This document shows, in pieces, positions 33,396 to 42,150 of a stretch of DNA of 64,000 bases. Numbering within the stretch: the first letter of the stretch is position 1; every line of letters begins with the position of its first letter. Below the pieces are notes generated by a model, which made no database searches, was not told the DNA's origin, and was given only the letters and a program-made list of their open reading frames with translations. The position numbers and the translations under genes were made by a program. The stretch is from Flavobacterium zhairuonense (GTDB lineage Bacteria; Bacteroidota; Bacteroidia; Flavobacteriales; Flavobacteriaceae), in assembly GCF_004352915.1 (NCBI RefSeq), contig NZ_SJSY01000067.1, forward strand, positions 148,709 to 212,708, read 5' to 3'.

Positions 33396-33956
33396 TTAAT
33401 AGGAAATCAATTTTTTAAAAGCGTCAAAATCAGGTTCTGGAACTATCGGATAAAAATATTCCAGTTGCCATTGTTGTGATTTTTTTGCTTGTTTGCTTTC
33501 AGTTTCATCCCAAGGAGGATAAACTCTGATGGCTCTTTTTCCTTCTTCAGTTTTAGAAGAAAAAACAGCTTTTTCCAGCAAAACATTTTTTGGAAAGATG
33601 AATTGTCCCAAAAGATCATCTTTGCGAACGCTTACGATTACAAAATCGATAGCATCACTATGATCAAAAGGTTCAATAACTCCCAGTCTGCTTCGTTTCC
33701 ACAAAGTAACAAACTGTCCAGTTTTTGCTGGGGTAATTTTGGCCTCGCGATAACAAATATGTTTTTCATTCATCAGGAAACGGTAAGCACTATAATCAAT
33801 GCTTTCGCTTTCCTGTTGAGGCTGCGTGCAGTCAAAATCAAAGCAATCATAAACCAGTTCCTTGGCTAAAATTAAATCCTGGGGGAAAGATTTGTGGTTA
33901 GACCAATGGTTTTTTACGATCATTTTGAGAAGACTTGCTTTTAGGCTTGTTTTCAA
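33396..33956 (-). CDS. MepB family protein
   Basis: The 186-residue protein resembles S. aureus MepB, a small protein of unknown function encoded with a MATE efflux pump there. Matching signs are YSAYRFLMNEKHICYREAKITPAKTGQFVTLWKR, the DFVIVSVRKDDLLGQFIFPK segment and KGKRAIRVYPPWDET-like ending. The start at 33956 is followed by another Met at 33923 that is as plausible. There is no MATE pump nearby. Family assignment is by recall. Confidence 0.75.
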   Translation of the reverse strand: MKTSLKASLLKMIVKNHWSNHKSFPQDLILAKELVYDCFDFDCTQPQQESESIDYSAYRFLMNEKHICYREAKITPAKTGQFVTLWKRSRLGVIEPFDHSDAIDFVIVSVRKDDLLGQFIFPKNVLLEKAVFSSKTEEGKRAIRVYPPWDETESKQAKKSQQWQLEYFYPIVPEPDFDAFKKLISY

Positions 33957-34012
33957 AATTATGTAGGTTTAGGGGGTTACGTGGTTTGGGGTTTAAATGG
34001 TTAATAATTTAT

Positions 34013-35941
34013 TTAAAATGAAACATTTAATCCAAAATTCAATCCCCATTGGAATTGATTGAAAGATTGACTGTTCAAAGGATTAATATAATAATTCATT
34101 GCTGGTTCTACAAAAACATTTGTTTTTTTATAAACGCGATATTGTAATGTACTGCTTAAAGTGGAACCGTAAACAAAATCATTTGCATTTGCGTTTTCAC
34201 CAATCGAATTCCCGTCAAGAGCAATATTGTTTGCAATTAATTTTCCAACAAAACCTCCAGTATTTAAACTGATGCTTGCTTTGTTTTTAGAAAAAACAGC
34301 ATATGAAACCTCTAACGGCATTTCAATATATTTTAAGCTTTGATCTATATTACCAGTCTGAATGTTGTCACTTTTTAGTGCATTCTTAGTGGTATTAGAT
34401 ACAAGTACATAACCATCGTTTGTTGCAATTTGAGGAACAGTCGCATTTTGAACAAAATAATCACTGCTTCCTAAAAATGCATTATTTTTCGTGCTAATAT
34501 AAGAAACATTTGCAACACTTTGTCCTAATTCATTTATTTTAAACCCGGAACCTACAGCCCATTTTTTGTTAAGCTTATATTTTGTTTTTACCCCAAAACT
34601 ATTGCTTTGTTTGGAATCGTTGACGTTGCCTAATGTTTTGTCGTTTTTATAGTTTTCAGAATTGGCAACTCCAGCAAAAACTTCAAGCGCCCATTTTTCT
34701 CCGTTTGTAGTTTTTGGATCTTTCTTTTTTTCAGTTTTTACCTCAGGCGTTATAATTCCTTTTTCTAGATTTTGAAGCTCTGCCAATTGTACAGAATCCT
34801 TTTTGCTTAAAGCATCATTGAATTTCGAATTGCTTTTCTGCGTATTGGCAGCAATTGCTTTTTCTGATTTTTGATCGTTGATTATCGTTTCATTTTTGTT
34901 AGCCGAAACAACATTTTGTTTGTTGCTTTCAGTTGTTTTTGCCGAATTAAAAGCAACATTGTTTTTATTCGAATTCACATTGTTTTCAAAGACAGAATTT
35001 GGAAGTTGATTTTTTGAAGACGTGCTAAACGAATTTGTTTTTTTGCCAGTAAATGTTTTCTCAGCCAATATTTTGTCAAGGTTTTTCTTTTCATTTTCAG
35101 AAAACTGATTCTTGCTTGCAGTATTGAAAACATTCTGTTTTTGTGAAGAATAATTTTTTACGGCTAAAGCTTGATTTGAATTTCTCTTTTCAGTATTCAG
35201 ATTCTGATTTCCGCCAGTCCCGAACTGATTTTTGTCCGATGAATTAAAAGCATTCGGTTTTTCTGAATTGTAGCTTTTAGCTGCAACTGCTTGATTTGAT
35301 TTGTGATTTCCAGAATTAGAAAACTGATTTTTATCAGATGAATTAAATGAGTTTTGTTTGTCTGAATTGTAATTTTTAATTGCAACAGCCTGATTTGGTT
35401 TCTGATTTCCAGAAACAGAAAATTGATTTTTCTTTCCAGCATTTGTAGTTTCTTCCGCAACAGCTTGATTTGAATTATTTGCTGCATTAGATTTTGAAAG
35501 TATTCTTTTTGAATTGTTTTCTGCTTTAGAATCAACATTTGCAACCGCAGTTTTTGCAGCAGTATTTGCATCTGAATTAGGAGCAGTATTTGAAATGTTT
35601 TCAGAACCCGGATTTACAATGCTATTTTTATTTGTTTCAGAATTCTGATTTTCTTTTGAAGTTGCGTTTTTGTGATTTTCGTTATTTTTATTTTCGTCAA
35701 GAACTACATTGTTTTTTTCCACGGCATTGCCAGTGCCAATTTTATTGCCAGAATCAGACAAAACCGCAGGAAGTGATAAGCATAATAACAAGCAAGCTGC
35801 CGCCGACCACCAAAGAATAGCTCGCTTTTTCTTTTTAGGTTTGTCTAGTTTTTCCTCAATACCAGCCCAAAGCTCTGGCGGCGGAACACTCGAAAAGTCT
35901 TCCATTGATGAAAAAATATCTTCTATTTTGTGCTTTTTCAT
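34013..35941 (-). CDS. Membrane-spanning anti-sigma-like protein with repeat linker and C-terminal beta-barrel
   Basis: The 642-residue protein has four parts: a short cytoplasmic N-terminus (1-40, KIEDIFSSMEDFSSVPPPELWAGI, ending in the KPKKKKR stop-transfer), one membrane helix (about 41-61), a long Asn/Lys/Ser-rich linker (62 to about 415) with units of about 33 residues starting at 172, 205, 238, 278 and 311 (NQFS-type starts and NSSDK-type ends), and a beta-rich C-terminal domain (about 416-642) like PorT/OMP_b-brl barrels. The gene overlaps an ECF sigma factor gene by four bases, which suggests anti-sigma action. A protein anchored in the inner membrane with a barrel on the far side would join both membranes; this is an inference from topology. 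Confidence 0.7.
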   Translation of the reverse strand: MKKHKIEDIFSSMEDFSSVPPPELWAGIEEKLDKPKKKKRAILWWSAAACLLLCLSLPAVLSDSGNKIGTGNAVEKNNVVLDENKNNENHKNATSKENQNSETNKNSIVNPGSENISNTAPNSDANTAAKTAVANVDSKAENNSKRILSKSNAANNSNQAVAEETTNAGKKNQFSVSGNQKPNQAVAIKNYNSDKQNSFNSSDKNQFSNSGNHKSNQAVAAKSYNSEKPNAFNSSDKNQFGTGGNQNLNTEKRNSNQALAVKNYSSQKQNVFNTASKNQFSENEKKNLDKILAEKTFTGKKTNSFSTSSKNQLPNSVFENNVNSNKNNVAFNSAKTTESNKQNVVSANKNETIINDQKSEKAIAANTQKSNSKFNDALSKKDSVQLAELQNLEKGIITPEVKTEKKKDPKTTNGEKWALEVFAGVANSENYKNDKTLGNVNDSKQSNSFGVKTKYKLNKKWAVGSGFKINELGQSVANVSYISTKNNAFLGSSDYFVQNATVPQIATNDGYVLVSNTTKNALKSDNIQTGNIDQSLKYIEMPLEVSYAVFSKNKASISLNTGGFVGKLIANNIALDGNSIGENANANDFVYGSTLSSTLQYRVYKKTNVFVEPAMNYYINPLNSQSFNQFQWGLNFGLNVSF

Positions 35942-36489
35942 GCTGTTTTAAAATTTTTTATGCTCAAAATCCTTTTCTGCAAAATGCCCTTGGCCCTATT
36001 TAAATTTGATTTTGATGTTCCTTCTGAAATCTTCAATAATTCGGCTATTTCCTTATGTTTCATATGCTCAAAAACATATAAGTTAAAAACCGTCCGGTAT
36101 TGATCGGGCAAATCCCGTATGTATTCTAATAATTTTTCTTTTTCTATCGGAATTGTTTCTAATTCTTCTTCTTCAATAAAATCAGTATCAGGATCAAAAA
36201 CATCTAAAAAGAAACTTTCCTTTTTCTTCTTGTTTAAAGTTTCGATAAGCTTGTTGATGAAAATTCGCTTCATCCAGCCTTCAAAACTTCCTTCAAATTT
36301 ATATTGGCTTATTTTCTGAAAAACGATCACAAATGCTTCCTGGAAAACATCTTTTGCATCATCTTCATTTTTCATATACTTTAAGCAAATACCATATAAA
36401 ACCGGAGAAAACAGCTGATAGATTTTCAGCTGTCCTTCTCGGTTATTCTGAATGCATTGCTTGATGTATTTTTCTAAATCGTCTTTCAA
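35938..36489 (-). CDS. ECF RNA polymerase sigma factor
   Basis: This 183-residue sigma factor has region 2 (PVLYGICLKYMKNEDDAKDVFQEAFVIVFQKISQYKFEGSFEGWMKRIFINK) and region 4 (LPDQYRTVFNLYVFEHMKHKEIAELLKISEGTSKSNLNRAKGILQ), with a Glu-rich linker (FIEEEELETIPIEKEKL). It overlaps the start of the anti-sigma/barrel gene by four bases, so translation is coupled. A candidate -7 box (TATTTTTG, 36513-36520) lies in the 51-base gap before it, so it can be expressed apart from the genes at 36541 and 36947. Confidence 0.92.
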   Translation of the reverse strand: MKDDLEKYIKQCIQNNREGQLKIYQLFSPVLYGICLKYMKNEDDAKDVFQEAFVIVFQKISQYKFEGSFEGWMKRIFINKLIETLNKKKKESFFLDVFDPDTDFIEEEELETIPIEKEKLLEYIRDLPDQYRTVFNLYVFEHMKHKEIAELLKISEGTSKSNLNRAKGILQKRILSIKNFKTA

Positions 36490-36512
36490 AAAAGTGGTAT
36501 TGTTTGGTTTGG

Positions 36513-36520
36513 CAAAAATA
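36513..36520 (-). promoter_or_regulatory. -7 box TATTTTTG for the second sigma factor
   Basis: The minus strand reads TATTTTTG, fitting TAnnTTTG, 23 bases upstream of the ATG at 36489. No -33 box is seen. Confidence 0.4.
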
Positions 36521-36540
36521 GTTTTTTAAAACTTAAAAAG

Positions 36541-36939
36541 CTATCTTTTAAAGATGCTTCGCGCAGCATCTTGATTGTTGCTTACAATGGTTAAGTTTTG
36601 ACTGTCAAGGTTTTCTATAACGTATGTTTTACCTTCAAAGGTAATTAGGTCATGTTCCAAATGATCAGAAAAGCCAATTCCTTTTCCTATTTCATAACTG
36701 CTGTTTCTGATTTCTACATCATTTTTATAGGTAATGACTCTTCCGTTTGAGGTAAAGATTACCTTTTTATTAAAACCAGCTGTTTTTGGTGTTGCAGTGT
36801 ATGGATTACTCGCGCCTCCAACAGATTTTTCCCAAATCCATGTATTTACAATTGATGCCGAATTTATTTTTGAAGCATCTATCGAATAAGCATTTGAAAA
36901 AAGTCCAAAAACAATAAGAAATAAAAAATGTTTCTTCAT
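36541..36939 (-). CDS. Small secreted protein, lipocalin-like
   Basis: This 132-residue protein has a signal peptide (cleavage after NAYS) and a beta-rich body, VIFTSNGRVITYKNDVEIRNSSYEIG and ITFEGKTYVIENLDSQNLTIV, that reads like a short lipocalin-type barrel with the W-x-W start NTWIWEKS. Function is unknown. It lies seven bases after the PrcB-like lipoprotein gene, so the two are likely one operon, ahead of the ECF sigma gene. Confidence 0.55.
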   Translation of the reverse strand: MKKHFLFLIVFGLFSNAYSIDASKINSASIVNTWIWEKSVGGASNPYTATPKTAGFNKKVIFTSNGRVITYKNDVEIRNSSYEIGKGIGFSDHLEHDLITFEGKTYVIENLDSQNLTIVSNNQDAARSIFKR

Positions 36940-36946
36940 GATTCGA

Positions 36947-37822
36947 TTATTTTAAACTTGTGATTTTGTCTTTAATTGCTTTTTTGAAAGTCTTGATATC
37001 TTCGCTTTGATCTGGCGTGTCGTTGTTGTCAATAAAGACTTTAGTTGTTAACGCACCTTGTTTTAATTGGAAGAAAATTCCACCTTGGTCTGCAGCATCT
37101 GGAGAACCATATGTTTTAGTTTGTCCTTTTAGAGCGTAAATTTCTGCAGGAATGAATTTTGTGAAAGTTGTATATTCATTTCTTTTTGTCTTAGCAAAAT
37201 AAGCAGATTGATCAAAATTGAAATTTCCTGGAGCAGTGCTAACTAATTTCAAAATATTGAAATCATTTAATTGAAAGAAGTTTTGGCAGTCAGAGCCTGT
37301 ACATTCGCCAAAATAACTTCCAATAATAATATTGTCTGGGCTTTCAGTAGTTTTCATGAAAATGATCGTTTTATTTGATTTTGGAATCAAAATAAAATCC
37401 GAAGGATATGTTGGAGTTGAAGATGTTGTTTCTCCAGATTGAGGCCCGCTTTCAAAATAATTGATTACAATTTCACAGTTATTTTGAACCACTGATGTCA
37501 TTTTTATAGAATAACCGCTTGTTGATTTAACGCCTGCAAAAATACCAATTAACATGTTTTTGCTGAAATCAATAGTAGGATCTGTAGCTACAGGGCAAGT
37601 ATTTTCGTGTTTAGTAAAAAGAGTAGTCATTTGTTCTTCGCTTGTCACCACAGCAGCAACAGGATTATTAGGCAATGTTTTAACTGCGTAATTGCATAAA
37701 AGTGGATAACCTGCAAACGGCACTTCTGTATTTGTGCCACAATCCATATTTATATCATCATTTCCAAGCGAACACCCGCTTAATCCAAAAGCTATAAACA
37801 AGCTCAACATTAATTTTTTCAT
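36947..37822 (-). CDS. PrcB-like lipoprotein
   Basis: The 291-residue lipoprotein (lipobox LSGC followed by SLGNDD) has a first part with VTSEEQMTTLFTKHEN, DFSKNMLIGIFAGVKSTSGYSI and YPSDFILIPKSNKTIIF, which matches the C-terminal domain of PrcB, an accessory protein of the PrtP protease system of Treponema. A second half of unknown type with STAPGNFNFDQ follows. Multiple Cys pairs (CGTNTE, CNY, CPVA, CTGSDC) suggest disulfides. It leads a two-gene unit. The domain call is by recall. Confidence 0.6.
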   Translation of the reverse strand: MKKLMLSLFIAFGLSGCSLGNDDINMDCGTNTEVPFAGYPLLCNYAVKTLPNNPVAAVVTSEEQMTTLFTKHENTCPVATDPTIDFSKNMLIGIFAGVKSTSGYSIKMTSVVQNNCEIVINYFESGPQSGETTSSTPTYPSDFILIPKSNKTIIFMKTTESPDNIIIGSYFGECTGSDCQNFFQLNDFNILKLVSTAPGNFNFDQSAYFAKTKRNEYTTFTKFIPAEIYALKGQTKTYGSPDAADQGGIFFQLKQGALTTKVFIDNNDTPDQSEDIKTFKKAIKDKITSLK

Positions 37823-38010
37823 TATATTATTTTAATAGGTTATATACTGTAGATGGCTGAGGTTTAAAATGGTTGCGTGGAAAATATTTTTTTCTTCATT
37901 TTTTTTAAAATGTTTGTTTAATTTAGAATGCGCACGAATTAGTGAAATTTTAATTTTAAAAAATCAGAACTACGTATTATTGCGTACTTTTACTTAAAAA
38001 AAACTTAGTT

Positions 38011-39384
38011 ATGTTTGACTTTCTCCCAATTTTACTGGCTTTTATTGTTGCATTGTTCTTAGGCATTTACTTAGGAAAGCAATTGACGACGGCTAAATCG
38101 CAAACCGAAAAAGTAAGTTTGGAAGAAAAATTAAATGCAACCGCAAATCAGCTCCAGTTGCAAAAAGAACAATTTGAAGTCGAAAGAAATAATTTTCAGA
38201 AACAGGTTCAATTGATTAATTCTGAAAAAGAAAATATCAGAACGGAGAAAGATAGTCTGGCGATTCAGCTTTCAAAAAAAGAAGTTGATTTTGAAAATTT
38301 GTGGGAACGTCACAAAGAACAGAAAATTGAAATAACCGAACTTCAAGAAAAATTCACCAAAGAATTTGAAAATTTGGCCAATAAAATCCTCGAAGAAAAG
38401 TCGGCTAAATTTACCGAACAGAACAGCGAAAACATGAAAAGTATTTTGTTGCCTCTGCAAGATAAAATTCAGGGATTTGAGAAAAAGGTCGAACAAACGC
38501 ATAAAGAAAGCATCGATTATCATGCAGCTTTGCGCCAACAGATTATTGGGTTAAGCGAAATGAATGCGCAAATGAGCAAGGAAACGCTGAATTTGACCAA
38601 AGCTTTAAAAGGCGATACAAAAATGCAAGGAAATTGGGGTGAGCTAGTTTTAGAACGTGTTTTAGAAAAATCAGGTTTAGAAAAAGGAAGGGAATATGAA
38701 GTCCAGCAAAGTTTTACCAATACCGAAGGAACTCGAGTTTTGCCCGATGTTGTAATCAATCTGCCTGATGGGAAAAAGATGATTGTCGATTCAAAAGTTT
38801 CATTGGTGGCTTATGAAAAATGGATCAATGAAGAATCTGAAATATTGAAAATCGATTTTCTGAAAGAACACGTAAATTCTATAAAAAGACACGTAGAACA
38901 GCTCGGAAATAAAAATTATCACGATTTGTACCAAATGGAAAGCCCAGATTTTGTGTTGCTTTTTATCCCGATTGAACCGGCTTTTGCCATTGCTCTAAAC
39001 GAAGATTCGACTTTATATAATAGAGCTTTCGACAAAAATATTGTGATTGTTACTCCAAGTACTTTATTAGCTACTTTGCGCACAATCGATAGTATGTGGA
39101 CCAACCAAAAACAACAGGAAAATGCTTTTGAGATTGCAAGACAAGCTGGAGCGCTTTATGATAAATTTGAAGGTTTTGTGACAGATTTGGTTCGTATAGG
39201 GAATAAAATCAAAGACACCAAAACTGAATATGAAAGCGCAATGAATAAATTAGTCGACGGAAAAGGAAATCTTATTTCGAGTGTCGAAAAACTTAAAAAA
39301 ATGGGAGCAAAGGCAAAGAAATCGCTTCCAGAAAATATTATTGCAAGAGCTTCAAATGAAGATGAAAATCAATTTTTAAATTAA
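38011..39384 (+). CDS. rmuC: DNA recombination protein RmuC
   Basis: RmuC limits inversions at short inverted repeats and has a nuclease-like fold. The 457-residue protein has an N-terminal membrane helix (about 3-22), a coiled coil rich in Gln, Glu and Lys (about 25-200), and the RmuC domain (about 200-410) with KGDTKMQGNWGELVLERVLEKSGL, LPDVVINLPDGKKMIVDSKVSL and ATLRTIDSMW. It stands alone with no clear operon. Its known link to inverted-repeat stability is worth noting in a window so rich in inverted repeats. Confidence 0.9.
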   Translation: MFDFLPILLAFIVALFLGIYLGKQLTTAKSQTEKVSLEEKLNATANQLQLQKEQFEVERNNFQKQVQLINSEKENIRTEKDSLAIQLSKKEVDFENLWERHKEQKIEITELQEKFTKEFENLANKILEEKSAKFTEQNSENMKSILLPLQDKIQGFEKKVEQTHKESIDYHAALRQQIIGLSEMNAQMSKETLNLTKALKGDTKMQGNWGELVLERVLEKSGLEKGREYEVQQSFTNTEGTRVLPDVVINLPDGKKMIVDSKVSLVAYEKWINEESEILKIDFLKEHVNSIKRHVEQLGNKNYHDLYQMESPDFVLLFIPIEPAFAIALNEDSTLYNRAFDKNIVIVTPSTLLATLRTIDSMWTNQKQQENAFEIARQAGALYDKFEGFVTDLVRIGNKIKDTKTEYESAMNKLVDGKGNLISSVEKLKKMGAKAKKSLPENIIARASNEDENQFLN

Positions 39385-39390
39385 AAAATA

Positions 39391-39533
39391 TTTAAACACA
39401 TAGAAACATAGGTTTAGTTTGTCTTTAAAAGAACAAAAAAAACTTGTTTCTCACACATAGAAAGCTATGTGAATTTATGCAAGCGAAACGCCTTTTTTAA
39501 GGTTCCAATGAGCTATGATTCTATGTGTTTAAA
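39391..39533. repeat. Inverted-repeat element family A, copy 1
   Basis: Ends AACACATAGAAACATAG and the facing CTATG-ATT-CTATGTGTT (with flanking TTTAAA) mark this copy. Inside are ACACATAGAAAGCTATGTG (hairpin) and GCGAAACGCCTTTTTT. It abuts the end of rmuC and overlaps the first ATG of the next reading frame (39525), so the thioesterase starts downstream of it. Copies at 45731 and 51204 share the ends. Confidence 0.85.
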
Positions 39534-39566
39534 AAAATCAAAACAAACTTACCAAATAACAAAAAC

Positions 39567-40115
39567 ATGACTACAGATTTTAAACCCGTTTCTTCATCAA
39601 AAATTAGCATATCAGAATTAATGCTGCCATCGCATACCAACTTTAGCGGTAAAATTCATGGAGGATATATTTTGCAATTGCTGGATCAGATTGCTTTTGC
39701 ATCGGCATCAAAATTTTGCGGAAATTATTGTGTAACTGCTTCAGTAGATACAGTAAACTTTTTGAAACCTATTGAAGTTGGTGAATTAGTTACAATGAAA
39801 GCCTCCGTAAATTATGTGGGAAGAAGTTCAATGGTCGTTGGTATTCGTGTAGAGGCAGAACATATTCAAACTGGAGTTGTAAAACATTGCAATTCATCTT
39901 ATTTTACAATGGTTGCCAAAGATAAAGATGGAAAAAGTGTTCAGGTTCCGGGGTTAATTTTGTCGAATCTTGATGAGGTACGCCGCTTTAGAAAAGCTAT
40001 CAAGCACATCGAAATCAAAAAAGAAATCGAAGAACACGAAAAAATCGCCAATATAAGTTCGATTGAAGATTTGGCAAGTCTTGAGAAATACAATGTGCTT
40101 TTAGAAATTAGTTAG
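39567..40115 (+). CDS. Acyl-CoA thioesterase (hotdog fold)
   Basis: This 182-residue enzyme hydrolyses acyl-CoA (YciA/BACH type). Visible are LPSHTNFSGKIHGGYILQLLDQIAFASA (HGG and Asp near 42), CVTASVDTVNFLKPIEVGE and VKHCNSSYFTMVAKDKDGK. The start is set at the ATG at 39567 (MTTDFKPV), because the earlier ATG at 39525 lies inside an inverted-repeat element and adds an unlikely Lys/Asn-rich prefix. No partner is seen. The substrate chain length is not known. Confidence 0.87.
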   Translation: MTTDFKPVSSSKISISELMLPSHTNFSGKIHGGYILQLLDQIAFASASKFCGNYCVTASVDTVNFLKPIEVGELVTMKASVNYVGRSSMVVGIRVEAEHIQTGVVKHCNSSYFTMVAKDKDGKSVQVPGLILSNLDEVRRFRKAIKHIEIKKEIEEHEKIANISSIEDLASLEKYNVLLEIS

Positions 40116-40138
40116 ATTTTTTGAATATACAAAGTGTA

Positions 40139-40269
40139 GTCCCTACGGGACATTTCTTCTTTGGGATAATTTTATTTTCTACCGATATTTAATTCCTAAC
40201 GGAATATCTCGTAGAGATTATATATTGGTAGAAATATAATAGAACACATTTTTTTGTCCCGTAGGGACT
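40139..40269. repeat. 131-bp nested palindrome element
   Basis: The outer arms AGTCCCTACGGGACA (40139-40153) and TGTCCCGTAGGGACT (40255-40269) are perfect. Inside, TTTCTACCGATAT (40176-40188) faces ATATTGGTAGAAA (40222-40234), and two hairpins ATTCC-TAAC-GGAAT and ATCTC-GTA-GAGAT lie in the centre. It occupies a 395-base gap between thioesterase and YceI genes; the rest of the gap has AATTCACAATTCATAATTC spacer words and no gene. Confidence 0.8.
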
Positions 40270-40510
40270 TCACAATTCACAATTCATAATTCAAAACCCC
40301 GATTTTTACACCTAAAATATTCACAAATTTTTAGGAGTAGTTCAAGAACTTTGTACTGAGAAATTTCGTAACTTTAAGTATGAATTATTAGTTTATGGAA
40401 TATTTCACGGAGTACTGCCATTCTGTTTTTTTAGTCATTATCTTAAGTTTTGATTGTTCTCTTCTTAAAATAAAAAAATCGAATGACATAATTGTTTAAT
40501 GCTGACGATT

Positions 40511-41050
40511 ATGAAAAGAACTACTTTATTAATTTTACTTTTTACTGCATTTTCTCTGTTTGCTCAAGAAAAATTTAAAACCCATACAGCGGTTGTAAAT
40601 TTTGAAGCTTCGGTTCCTTTTTTTGAAGAAGTAAAAGCGGTAAATAAACTCGGAACGCTTGTTCTTGAACCTGAAAGCAGTACGCTCATTTGTACTGTTG
40701 TAATCAAAGATTTTCGATTTAAAATGGATTTGATGCAAGAGCATTTTAATGATAATTATATCGAAAGCCATCGCTATCCTAAAGCTGTTTTTAAAGGCAA
40801 AATCGAAAAATTTGATTTGAAAAATATCGACGAAACCGAAAAAGAATATGATATTAAGGGAAAATTATATCTGCATGGGAAATCAAAAATGATAGCTGTA
40901 AAAGCATTGATGAAAAGAGTTCCTGAAGGAATTCAGATTGTTTCGAGTTTTCCAATTTCAGTAGAAGATTTTAATATTGAAATTCCTTATGTCGTGGCAA
41001 ACAAAATATCAAAAACAGTCAATACCGATTTAGCGGGAATCATGAAATAA
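40511..41050 (+). CDS. YceI family protein
   Basis: This 179-residue secreted protein (signal peptide to SLFAQ) has the lipocalin-like YceI fold that binds isoprenoid-type lipids in homologues. Markers are AVVNFEASVPFFEEVKAVNK at the start, KDFRFKMDLMQEHFNDNYIESHRYPKAVFKGKI and the C-terminal VVANKISKTVNTDLAGI. The start is the ATG at 40511 (MKRTTLL); the four codons before it are not needed. Convergent with the TIGR01777 gene. The ligand is unknown. Confidence 0.85.
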   Translation: MKRTTLLILLFTAFSLFAQEKFKTHTAVVNFEASVPFFEEVKAVNKLGTLVLEPESSTLICTVVIKDFRFKMDLMQEHFNDNYIESHRYPKAVFKGKIEKFDLKNIDETEKEYDIKGKLYLHGKSKMIAVKALMKRVPEGIQIVSSFPISVEDFNIEIPYVVANKISKTVNTDLAGIMK

Positions 41051-41055
41051 TAAAT

Positions 41056-41136
41056 GACTCAGATTTCACAAATTCTTTAGACTTTAAATAAATGGGTAGC
41101 AGCATATCGGCCTCAAGAATGTATAAAATCTGAGTC
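41056..41136. terminator. Possible long-loop terminator
   Basis: GACTCAGATTT (41056-41066) and AAATCTGAGTC (41126-41136) pair perfectly over a loop of about 59 bases, with T-run after. It lies between convergent genes; the large loop makes a classical terminator uncertain. Confidence 0.4.
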
Positions 41137-41140
41137 GTTT

Positions 41141-42052
41141 TTAATGCAAACAACTTAAGAGTGTTTTTTCTAAATCAGTAAATTGAAATTCAAATCCTGT
41201 TTTTTGGATTTTTTGAGATGAAACGCGTTGTCCTTTCAAAACGGCTTTGCTCATTTCTCCAAGAGTTAATTTTAGGATAAAAGCGGGAACTTTCGGCAAC
41301 CAGATTGAATAGCCTAAAATTGTAGCCAATGTTTTTGAAAATCCGGAGTTTGTAGTATTGTCTGTAATACAGGCATTGTACGCGCCATGCATATGTTCGT
41401 CTGTAATTGCTTTGAGATAAATTTCGGATAAGTCATCAATATGAATCCAAGGCAAATATTGTTTTCCTGTTCCTAAAACGGCTCCAAAACCTGCTTTAAA
41501 GCTCGGAACAACTTTTTTCAGAAAACCTTCGTCTTTTCCAAAAACAATTCCGGTTCGCACTTTTACAGTCCGAATTCCTAATGTATTTATTTTGTCTACT
41601 CGACTTTCCCATTCTTGGCAAGTTCTTCCCAAAAAATCGTTTGCCGGAGGTGTTTCTTCAATGCAAATTTTATGGCTGGTAATTGCACCATAAATCCCAA
41701 CTGCAGATGCCGAAATAAAGCCGTTCAAGGTTTTGTTGTTTTCTTCTAGAATTGAGAAAATAAGTTCAATAGGTTTTGTACGACTTTCTAAAATTGCTTT
41801 TTTGCGCTTTTTTGTCCATCTTTTTTCCACAATTCCTTCGCCGGCAAGATGCACAATATAATCTGCGTTTAAAACGGCTTCTTTTTCAATGAAATTCTTT
41901 TTCAAATCCCATTTGTAATACGTTATTGAAGATGTGTTTTTTTGTTCCGTTCGGCTCAAAACAGACACCGAAAAGCCATTGTCGATAAGAACATCCGTCA
42001 GATGTTTACCAACAAATCCACTTCCGCCGGTCAGTAAAATATTTTGAGCCAT
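41141..42052 (-). CDS. TIGR01777 family epimerase-like oxidoreductase
   Basis: The 303-residue protein is an extended-SDR-type oxidoreductase of the TIGR01777 (YfcH) family. It has the Rossmann start ILLTGGSGFVGKHL, SASAVGIYG (near 115), VRTGIVFGKDEGFLKKVVPSFKAGFGAVLGTGKQYLPWIHIDDL and a C-terminal DUF1731-type tail (LPKVPAFILKLTLGEMSKAVLKGQRV). Function is unknown; in other bacteria the family is often found near photolyase and light-responsive genes, and here it is near phr and a CarH-like gene. It is divergent from the TetR-AarF pair. Confidence 0.85.
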   Translation of the reverse strand: MAQNILLTGGSGFVGKHLTDVLIDNGFSVSVLSRTEQKNTSSITYYKWDLKKNFIEKEAVLNADYIVHLAGEGIVEKRWTKKRKKAILESRTKPIELIFSILEENNKTLNGFISASAVGIYGAITSHKICIEETPPANDFLGRTCQEWESRVDKINTLGIRTVKVRTGIVFGKDEGFLKKVVPSFKAGFGAVLGTGKQYLPWIHIDDLSEIYLKAITDEHMHGAYNACITDNTTNSGFSKTLATILGYSIWLPKVPAFILKLTLGEMSKAVLKGQRVSSQKIQKTGFEFQFTDLEKTLLSCLH

Positions 42053-42150
42053 AAGAGTTTATAATATATTTAACAGTGCATATTGTTTAAGGATTAGTAA
42101 AGGTACTTAAACAATGCTTACCTTTAAGGCAAATTCTAAATTTTAATAAA

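Noticed and set aside
35197..35571. Alternative leftward frame of 124 codons
   Set aside because: It lies in the low-complexity linker of the anti-sigma/barrel gene and is Ile/Leu/Lys/Gln-rich with no start signals.
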